This document shows positions 1 to 5,614 of a DNA stretch of 6,979 nucleotides, piece after piece (position 1 is the stretch's first letter; every line of letters begins with the position of its first letter). A model generated the notes under the pieces. It was not told where the DNA came from. It was given only the letters and a program-made list of their open reading frames with translations, and made no database searches. This stretch comes from an uncultured Actinomycetes bacterium. Lineage in GTDB: Bacteria > Actinomycetota > Actinomycetes > Nanopelagicales > Nanopelagicaceae. The stretch lies in assembly GCA_903820565.1 (NCBI GenBank), contig CAIJHZ010000188.1, positions 1 to 6,979 on the forward strand. The letters are read 5' to 3'. The position numbers and the translations under genes are program-made.

Positions 1-651
1 GGTCGCCCGGATGGTGTTCATGTTTTAGATCGTGATGGAATCCGTTATGTATCACCATGGGCAACTGCAACTCGTTGTTGGGCGGCCTTAGATAATTTCA
101 AAGAATCTTTACCAAGTACCGTTGTTCCATACTTTGTTTCATCTGCGATGGAAGAAGTTATTACGGCAGGGGTCGATTTGCTTGACGATAAAGTTCCGCA
201 CATACTTAATGAAACGTGGATCATTCCGCCTCGCTGGTTTATTTTATTTTCACCCGATGAACGCACTCGAGGCAAGAATCAATATGGCAAATTTTGTATC
301 GCGCAGACAACGATCGCTAATGCAAAACAACGATGCGATAGCGCACATGATGCCGTACTGAGCGCTTTTGGTGATGGCCCTGTTGAACAAGAACTAGAAA
401 ATCTATTGGCATGGTTAGAAATGTTTCATCCACAATCATTAGTAGAACTTGATTATGGTGGTTTAGCTAATTACATGGACAAAGCATTGCGTGATTCAGG
501 TGAAGATGGCCTAGCTGCTGACACATCTATCGAAGATGTAACTAGTTCAGTTGCAGGTCTTGCAACAGCTGATGGAATGGCCGCTGGCGTTGGATATCAA
601 CGTTTAATGTCCCGCTGGCGCTTAGTCCAGGCCTTCGAACAAGCTTCCTAG
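1..651 (+). CDS. Conserved actinobacterial protein of unknown function, 3' part (5' end outside window)
   Basis: The frame is open from the first base, with no in-frame stop before TAG at 649-651. It gives 216 visible residues of a gene that begins upstream of the window. The ATG at 148 is internal (visible residue 50), because the upstream codons already read as plausible protein. Visible landmarks are a Trp/Pro-rich block WIIPPRWFILFSPDER at residues 73-88 and FHPQSLVELDYGGL at 142-155, followed by a helical, Ala-rich C-terminus. There is no signal peptide, membrane segment or recognisable catalytic motif in the visible part. From memory, a similar protein with an FHP.SLVELDYGGL-like block lies next to bldC in Streptomyces and belongs to an unnamed DUF family; I cannot verify the family number. 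It lies on the same strand as bldC, 82 nt upstream. The coding call is strong, but the function is unknown and I assign none. Confidence 0.88.
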   Translation, partial: GRPDGVHVLDRDGIRYVSPWATATRCWAALDNFKESLPSTVVPYFVSSAMEEVITAGVDLLDDKVPHILNETWIIPPRWFILFSPDERTRGKNQYGKFCIAQTTIANAKQRCDSAHDAVLSAFGDGPVEQELENLLAWLEMFHPQSLVELDYGGLANYMDKALRDSGEDGLAADTSIEDVTSSVAGLATADGMAAGVGYQRLMSRWRLVQAFEQAS

Positions 652-695
652 GTATTGCTTCACGCTTAAATACGGGTAATACTTCTACCCAATAC
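652..695 (+). repeat. Cluster of AATAC pentamers upstream of bldC
   Basis: AATAC occurs in direct orientation at 669-673, 678-682 and 691-695, and inverted (GTATT) at 652-656. All four copies fall within 44 bp of the bldC upstream gap. The first two direct copies are 9 bp apart start to start, and the third follows 13 bp later. A short inverted repeat, GGGTA (674-678) and TACCC (686-690) with a 7-nt gap, overlaps the cluster. BldC of Streptomyces is known to bind AT-rich direct repeats head to tail, so these could be operator sites. The repeats are seen directly; their function is inferred. Confidence 0.4.
655..682 (+). promoter_or_regulatory. Candidate sigma-70-type promoter for bldC
   Basis: A TTGCTT hexamer at 655-660 and a TAATAC hexamer at 677-682 are separated by 16 nt. 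They lie in the gap between the upstream gene and bldC. The -35 matches TTGACA at four positions, while the -10 is weak. Transcription would start near 689 and leave a leader of about 45 nt before the bldC start. The -10 overlaps one of the AATAC repeats. The prediction rests on position and hexamer likeness only. Confidence 0.35.
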
Positions 696-733
696 ATCCC
701 AAATCGGACACTGCGCAATCTAAAGGAGTCACC

Positions 734-934
734 ATGAGCAACCGCATCCCTGATGCCGAAGTTCTGATGACCCCGAAAGAGGTGGCGCAACGGTTCCATG
801 TAAATCCAAAAACGGTTACTCGCTGGGCAAAGGCTGGAAAGCTGACAGCAATTCGCACGCTGGGTGGTCATCGTCGTTATCGAGAATCAGAAGTTCTAGA
901 ACGTTTACGCGAATACAAAGAGTCAAGTACTTAG
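734..934 (+). CDS. bldC: BldC-type MerR-like DNA-binding regulator
   Basis: This 66-residue protein is almost entirely one winged helix-turn-helix domain. The helix-turn-helix spans about residues 12-32 (MTPKEVAQRF, then NPKTVTRWAKAGKL), followed by RTLGG and the wing GGHRRYR at 44-50. The length and the block PKTVTRWAKAGKL..IRTLGGHRRYRE closely match Streptomyces BldC (about 68 residues). That protein is a developmental regulator which lacks the effector and dimerisation parts of true MerR proteins and binds direct repeats as cooperative oligomers. The start is well supported by AAAGGAG at 722-728, 5 nt before ATG. It sits 82 nt after the conserved upstream gene and 24 nt before the DUF5302-type gene, so it may be co-transcribed with the latter. 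In a probably unicellular planktonic organism its role is unlikely to be sporulation; its targets cannot be told from this window. Autoregulation is possible given the AATAC repeats upstream. Confidence 0.95.
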   Translation: MSNRIPDAEVLMTPKEVAQRFHVNPKTVTRWAKAGKLTAIRTLGGHRRYRESEVLERLREYKESST

Positions 935-958
935 TTAATAAGGCGGTAGACTCGACCT

Positions 959-1150
959 ATGGCCGATACAAATGATGACATGAAGGCAAGAATGCTTGCT
1001 GCCCTAGAAGCAAAAAAGAACAAACCAGGTGCACCAGGTACGCAATCTCATGCCGAATCAGGGTCAAAGATCCGCGGCGGACAACGCAGTGGCGGAGCCC
1101 CTCAGGTTCAACGTAAAGCCGGACCTTCGGGTTCAGGTTCTGCTGGCTAA
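959..1150 (+). CDS. Small DUF5302-type protein
   Basis: This 63-residue protein has two parts. The first is a charged amphipathic N-terminal helix (residues about 1-22, with DDMKARMLAALEAKK). The second is a Gly/Ser/Pro/Gln-rich basic tail that is probably disordered (SKIRGGQRSGGAPQVQRKAG near residues 36-55). This pattern of an acidic start, a K.R..AAL..K helix, an SKI.G motif and a Q..RKAG-like end matches the actinobacterial DUF5302 family, whose members are about 55-70 residues and have no known function. The ATG at 959 follows AAGGCGG at 940-946 with a 12-nt spacer, which is slightly long. The gene begins 24 nt after the bldC stop, so shared transcription is likely. Its stop lies 5 nt from the stop of the convergent pullulanase gene. 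The family call is from the sequence pattern; the function is unknown. Confidence 0.8.
   Translation: MADTNDDMKARMLAALEAKKNKPGAPGTQSHAESGSKIRGGQRSGGAPQVQRKAGPSGSGSAG
1117..1148. terminator. Possible stem-loop at convergent gene ends (weak)
   Basis: AGCC (1117-1120) and GGCT (1145-1148) can pair around an inner hairpin, GGACC (1121-1125), TTCG, GGTTC (1130-1134). The inner stem has one G-U pair and a C(UUCG)G tetraloop when read as plus-strand RNA. On the minus strand the G-U pair becomes an A-C mismatch, but the stem is followed by TTT and lies just past the pullulanase stop. It is inside the DUF5302-type coding sequence and lacks a proper T-tract. It could slow polymerase from either side or be chance. 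Confidence 0.2.
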
Positions 1151-1155
1151 ATTCT

Positions 1156-3525
1156 TTACTGAGTTATTACCAGAGTTGATCGAGCTTCAACAGAAACTGT
1201 TCCACCCGTAATCTTTCGCAAAACAGTTGTACCTGCACGTCCAGACTCAACAAGCACCGACCAACTTCCAGATTTTGGCAAGGTAATTGTTTGAGCGCTA
1301 GTGCTTGCATTATGAACTACAACTATTGTCGCCGCAGAATCCTTTACATCACTTCCGTTAATTGAGTAGGCAATTGTTCCTTCTGGTGATGTTAAGAACT
1401 TTAGATTTTTCTTTATTAGATCAGTAGTTGCCATTCGAAAAGCTGGATGAGCCTTGCGCAATGCAATTAACCCCTTGTAATACTTAACCGTTGAAGCGTT
1501 TTTTGCTTGCGTGCTCCACTTTAATGAATTTACTAGGTCGCTAGATTTGTAGCTATTTGTATCTCCACCCTTTGATCGTAGAAATTCTTGACCCGCCTGT
1601 ATAAACGGCAACCCTTGTGACAACATTGCGATAGAGCCTGCAAGTTGGCTCAACTGTGCGATATCGGCTGGCTTTACCTCTTTAACGCTGGCGGTTATTT
1701 TGTCTGCCAAAGTCATGTTGTCATGGGACTCAACATAGTTAACAGATTGACCTGGCATATCTGTTGTCCACTTTGTCATTATGTCCGTGGAGTAGTCGGT
1801 GTTACCAACTATGCCAGCCTGAACGTTCATCTTTGCAGTGAACTTTCCTGTCGCAAAACCATTATCGGCAGAATCAAAAACTGACCCCTTAATACCATCG
1901 CGAATTTGATCATTGAAGTGTGAAACTCCATTTAGCTTCGAAATATTCTTTTGGTTTGCTCGCTGTGCTGCAGAGAGAGTTCCCATATCCCAACCTTCTC
2001 CAATTACCAGAATCGTTGGATCTATCTTCTTTAGTGCAGCGGTAATTTCGTTAATTGTGTCGATGTCCATTAACCCCATTAAGTCGAAGCGGTATCCATC
2101 CAAGTTGTACTCGGATGCCCAATACTTAACTGAATCAACAATGAATTTACGGACCATTGGTCGCTCAGATGCAACATCATTGCCGCAACCACTACCACTG
2201 GTTAAGTTTCCAGCGTCATCCCTACGGAAGAAATATCCAGGAACAATTAGGTTTTGGCTAAAGGTATTCGCATTTGAAACGTGGTTATAAACCACATCCA
2301 TATTCACGCGCAGACCAGCTTTGTGCAAACTCATGATTGCACTCTTAAGTTCAGTGATACGCGCAGTTGGTTTCGTCGGATCTGAACTATATGAACCCTC
2401 AGGGACATTGTAATTTTGGGGATCATAACCCCAGTTAAATGTTGGTGAATTCTCATTAACAGTAGCGAAGTCAAAAATCGGAAGTAATTCAACGTGAGTT
2501 ATTCCGAGATCTTTAATCGCAGCAACGCCAGTTTTTTGTCCGTTATTACTGGTGTTCAAATCAGTAAGAGCTAAGAACTTACCTTTATGGGCCGCTGGGA
2601 CACCACTTGATGGATCCATCGAAAGGTCGCGAACATGAAGTTCATAAATAACCGCATCGGTCGGCTTTCCACTAAATTTTGGCTTGGAAGTGCTCCAACC
2701 CTTTGGATCGGTCGCATCCAAATTTACAATGACTCCACGCAATCCGTTTACAGTTGTGGCTCGTACATATGGATCTACAGCTTCATTGACTGTGTTATTT
2801 ACACTAACTCGATAATTAAATACTGTTCCATTTTGATCACCTTTAAGAGTTGCAACCCAGGTTCCCTTTGTGTCATACGTCATTTTTGTCAAAGCGCCAG
2901 ATGATCCAGGAGAGTCGAACTCTTTGTATGTCACAACATTTACCGCGGTAGCGGTAGGTGCCCAAACACGCAATTTAGTTGATGCTTTTGTATATGTGAC
3001 GCCTAAGTCATTACCTGTGTAGGTGTACTTGGCAATAAATTCGGGGGAATCGTAAAGTTTTGATAGTTCGAGTGCTGGATTCTTAGGAATCGGAGTTGTT
3101 GGAATCGAATAATGAATCGTAGGGTCTCCTTGTCGTAGCCAAATTTCAACATTTCCATTATCAGGAATATTGGTGATAAATCGATCATCACCCATATCTT
3201 TTGAAGCCCACACGCCTTTTCTAACAATTACACCGACACTCTCAAACTTCTCCATACCTTCAATTTTGACTGTTGCGATCTTTCCAAAATCATCAGCTGA
3301 AGTAAAAGTAACTCCATTTGCGTCAACATCAACATCCGCACCGGAAGAAAGGTTTTTCCATAACCATAAATTCCAATCTTGATAGTCACCACCTGGGCGT
3401 TGATAGTGCACAGTGAGATTGACTGTTGCAGGCATGGCAGATGCGATCGCAGGAAGACCAACGGTAAATACTGCAATCAAAGCCAGCAGCAATTGAATTT
3501 TCTTGGATACGGTTTGAGTTCTCAT
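1156..3525 (-). CDS. Secreted type I pullulanase (GH13) with CBM41 and CBM48 modules
   Basis: This 789-residue enzyme is predicted to hydrolyse alpha-1,6 branch links in pullulan, glycogen or starch outside the cell. Residues 1-30 form a Sec signal peptide: KK at 8-9, a hydrophobic core at 10-28 and a probable cut after ASA at 28-30. Residues about 33-140 look like a CBM41 starch-binding module (WNLWLW at 51-56). Residues about 155-270 resemble the CBM48/isoamylase N-domain, followed by the GH13 barrel. The pullulanase signature NWGYDP is at 364-369. Conserved regions are DVVYNHV (410-416), GYRFDLMG with nucleophile Asp481, GEGWD with acid/base Glu510, and YVESHDN with Asp602. A beta-sandwich C-terminal domain follows from about 700. 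No sortase motif, lipobox or C-terminal membrane helix is visible, so it is probably released or held by its binding module. The ATG has only a weak GGTAAG Shine-Dalgarno-like site (3539-3534, 8 nt away). It lies 38 nt after dcp on the same strand. No catalytic residue is missing. pulA would be the usual symbol, but gene naming in this lineage varies. Confidence 0.95.
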   Translation of the reverse strand: MRTQTVSKKIQLLLALIAVFTVGLPAIASAMPATVNLTVHYQRPGGDYQDWNLWLWKNLSSGADVDVDANGVTFTSADDFGKIATVKIEGMEKFESVGVIVRKGVWASKDMGDDRFITNIPDNGNVEIWLRQGDPTIHYSIPTTPIPKNPALELSKLYDSPEFIAKYTYTGNDLGVTYTKASTKLRVWAPTATAVNVVTYKEFDSPGSSGALTKMTYDTKGTWVATLKGDQNGTVFNYRVSVNNTVNEAVDPYVRATTVNGLRGVIVNLDATDPKGWSTSKPKFSGKPTDAVIYELHVRDLSMDPSSGVPAAHKGKFLALTDLNTSNNGQKTGVAAIKDLGITHVELLPIFDFATVNENSPTFNWGYDPQNYNVPEGSYSSDPTKPTARITELKSAIMSLHKAGLRVNMDVVYNHVSNANTFSQNLIVPGYFFRRDDAGNLTSGSGCGNDVASERPMVRKFIVDSVKYWASEYNLDGYRFDLMGLMDIDTINEITAALKKIDPTILVIGEGWDMGTLSAAQRANQKNISKLNGVSHFNDQIRDGIKGSVFDSADNGFATGKFTAKMNVQAGIVGNTDYSTDIMTKWTTDMPGQSVNYVESHDNMTLADKITASVKEVKPADIAQLSQLAGSIAMLSQGLPFIQAGQEFLRSKGGDTNSYKSSDLVNSLKWSTQAKNASTVKYYKGLIALRKAHPAFRMATTDLIKKNLKFLTSPEGTIAYSINGSDVKDSAATIVVVHNASTSAQTITLPKSGSWSVLVESGRAGTTVLRKITGGTVSVEARSTLVITQ

Positions 3526-3563
3526 GACCGCAACTTACCGCTAGAAAACCTATAAATAAATAG
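3526..3563 (-). promoter_or_regulatory. AT-rich dcp-pullulanase spacer with short inverted repeat
   Basis: This 38-nt spacer holds an AT-rich run (3551-3563) that, with the dcp stop codon, makes a TATAA (3551-3555) and TTATA (3564-3568) inverted repeat 8 nt apart. It contains -10-like sequence reading toward the pullulanase gene, such as TATAGG on the minus strand, but I found no convincing -35 at 16-18 nt. It may be a weak internal promoter or operator for carbon-source control, or simply an AT-rich spacer within an operon. Confidence 0.2.
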
Positions 3564-5597
3564 TTATAAGAGTCCGCGTCGCTTCAGGAGAGGCTCAATT
3601 TTTGAATCCCGACCACGGAAATTACGGAACATTTGCATCGAATCAATAGATCCCCCGCGTCCAAGAAGGGTTTTCTTGAAATGTTCGCCATTTGCACGGA
3701 CTAGGCCGCCATTTTCCTTAAACCAATCAACTGTGTCGGCATCTAGCACTTCTGACCAGATGTAACCGTAATATCCTGATGAATAACCACCAGCAAAGAT
3801 ATGACTGAAGTAGGTTGAACGATAACGAGTCGGCACCGGAGCAAACTCTAGACCGTAATCCTTAATCGCCTGTGCTTCGAAGGCTTCTACATCTGTAACT
3901 TTTGCCGCCTCTTCAACATTAAGTGAATGCCACGCAAGATCCAGAATTGCAGCGGCCAAATAACTTGTCGTTGCATGCCCCTCGTTAAAAGTACTCGCGG
4001 CATCCAGACTATCGATCCACTCTTGCGGCAGCTTTTCACCTGTTTCATGGTGGCGCGCATAGTTTTCAACAACTTCCGGCCATAGGATCCACATCTCATT
4101 TACTTGTGATGGAAACTCTACAAAGTCTCGCTGAACAGATGTTCCTGATACACGTGGGTATTTAACCTGTGACAGCAATCCATGCAAGGCATGCCCAAAT
4201 TCATGAAACAAAGTTGTTATTTCAGCGAATGTAAGAAGCGTTGGCTTGCCGGTAGGTGGCTTTGGAATATTTAAGTTATTTACAACAACAGGTAGTTGAT
4301 TAAAAAGAAAGTTTTGGTTTACAAGACTATTCATCCATGCTCCGCCACGCTTTGAATCGCGTGTGTAGAAATCTCCGATGAATAGACCAACCTTTGTGCC
4401 ATCTTCATTATTGACTTCAAATGCGCGAGCTTCTGGGTGGTAGGTGACTAAATCTGGACGTTCTTTAAATGTGATTCCAAATAACTTGTTGGCTGCAAAA
4501 AACACACCGTCATGCAATACGCGCTCTAATTCGAAGTATGGACGCATTTTTGTTGTATCGATGTTGTACTTTTCGAGACGAACTTTCTCGGTGTAGAAAC
4601 CCCAGTCCCAACTCTCAATATCGGTGCCGGCAGATTTCTTCAGATCTTCGGCCTCTGCCTTGGCATTACGTACTGCAGCCGGTGCGATCTTTCGAAGCAT
4701 TGCGTGGACATTATCTGGATGCTCTGCAGTTTGTACTGCAATCACGTGTTCAGTATGAGTTTCGTTGCCGAATAGTTTTGCGCGTTCTGCGCGAAGTTTG
4801 ACCATCTTTAGCAACACAGGCTTGTTATCGTTTTCATTAGAGCGATTTGCTTTTTGTTTTGAGTCCTCCATGATTTTCTTGCGGAGTTCACGATTAGTCA
4901 GTGAATCAAGGACTGGATTACCGGTGAAGTTCACCATGCCAATAAGCCATTTATCGTCGTGTCCGCGATCTTTTGCAGCAGCCTTTGCTGCAGCAATCTG
5001 ATTCTCGCTAAGACCATCTAGCTCTTCGGCGGTATCAACAAGAACTGCTAAATCATTTGTGTCTGCTAAAACATTCTTTGAGAATTGAGTTTGAAGTGAT
5101 GAAAGTTCTTCATTGAGCTCTTTCAAACGGTCACGTTGAGCCTCAGTAAGGTGAGCGCCTTTATGAAGTAAGTCCTTGTAATATCGCTCAAGTAACCACG
5201 CATCTTCGCTGTTGAGTCCAAGTGACTCTCGTGCATCATAAAGATCCTTGATTCGCTTAAAGAGCACAGGATTTAAACTAATGGCATCTTGGTGCGCTGC
5301 TAATTTCGGTGCAATCTCTTCTTCAATACTATTGAGCGCATCATTAGTATCACTGGAAGACTTATTGTAGAAAACTCGCATCATTCGACCCAAGTACTGC
5401 CCACTTTTTTCTAGGTCAACAATTGTGTTTTCAAATGTTGCAGCACCAGGTGCATCCAGAATCGCCTGAACTTCAGCTAGATGTTGTGTGCATCCTTCAT
5501 AGAAGGCAGGCAAGTAGTGCTCCAGTTTGATCTCAGCAAATGGAGGCAGCTCGTACTCAAGGGTGCTTCGTTGGGCAAATGGGTTCGCGTTTGTCAT
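3564..5597 (-). CDS. dcp: Peptidyl-dipeptidase Dcp, M3-family zinc metallopeptidase
   Basis: This 677-residue protein is close to the length of E. coli Dcp (about 680), which removes dipeptides from the C-termini of short peptides in the cytoplasm. It starts NPF......Y.LPPF..I...HYLPAF, like Dcp, with no signal peptide. The zinc site is HEFGH at 465-469 (ligands His465 and His469, catalytic Glu466), with the third ligand Glu494 in DFVEFPSQVNE, 29 residues after the first His as in the M3 family. The substrate-binding block has His599, Tyr605 and Tyr612 in RYRSTYFSHIFAGGYSSGYY, which match family positions. The C-terminus LKRRGLL resembles the Dcp ending. The RDFVEFPSQ..E context favours Dcp over oligopeptidase A, though the two are related and specificity is not certain. 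The ATG lies 17 nt after the helicase stop and has no visible Shine-Dalgarno site, so translation may be coupled to the helicase. Its likely job is peptide recycling. Confidence 0.95.
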   Translation of the reverse strand: MTNANPFAQRSTLEYELPPFAEIKLEHYLPAFYEGCTQHLAEVQAILDAPGAATFENTIVDLEKSGQYLGRMMRVFYNKSSSDTNDALNSIEEEIAPKLAAHQDAISLNPVLFKRIKDLYDARESLGLNSEDAWLLERYYKDLLHKGAHLTEAQRDRLKELNEELSSLQTQFSKNVLADTNDLAVLVDTAEELDGLSENQIAAAKAAAKDRGHDDKWLIGMVNFTGNPVLDSLTNRELRKKIMEDSKQKANRSNENDNKPVLLKMVKLRAERAKLFGNETHTEHVIAVQTAEHPDNVHAMLRKIAPAAVRNAKAEAEDLKKSAGTDIESWDWGFYTEKVRLEKYNIDTTKMRPYFELERVLHDGVFFAANKLFGITFKERPDLVTYHPEARAFEVNNEDGTKVGLFIGDFYTRDSKRGGAWMNSLVNQNFLFNQLPVVVNNLNIPKPPTGKPTLLTFAEITTLFHEFGHALHGLLSQVKYPRVSGTSVQRDFVEFPSQVNEMWILWPEVVENYARHHETGEKLPQEWIDSLDAASTFNEGHATTSYLAAAILDLAWHSLNVEEAAKVTDVEAFEAQAIKDYGLEFAPVPTRYRSTYFSHIFAGGYSSGYYGYIWSEVLDADTVDWFKENGGLVRANGEHFKKTLLGRGGSIDSMQMFRNFRGRDSKIEPLLKRRGLL

Positions 5598-5614
5598 GAC
5601 ACGAACTGTACTAA

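Noticed and set aside
148..651. A complete gene starting at ATG 148
   Set aside because: The same frame is open back to base 1 and reads as good protein, so this Met is internal to a gene cut by the window edge.
674..690. GGGTA/TACCC inverted repeat as a terminator of the upstream gene
   Set aside because: The 5-bp stem is weak, the loop is 7 nt and no T-run follows. It overlaps the candidate bldC promoter, so an operator is a better, still unproven, reading.
1121..1134. Hairpin with UUCG tetraloop as a strong intrinsic terminator
   Set aside because: The stem is only 5 bp with a G-U pair, lies within codons, and no T-tract follows on the plus strand. Kept only as a low-confidence stem-loop.
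1029..1211. Overlapping small open frame across the DUF5302-type and pullulanase gene ends
   Set aside because: It runs in another frame over two well-supported genes, and no ribosome site or recognisable protein pattern supports it.
3003..3476. Additional minus-strand open frames inside the pullulanase gene
   Set aside because: They are out-of-frame readings of a gene with an intact, fully conserved frame, and have low-complexity, unfamiliar translations.
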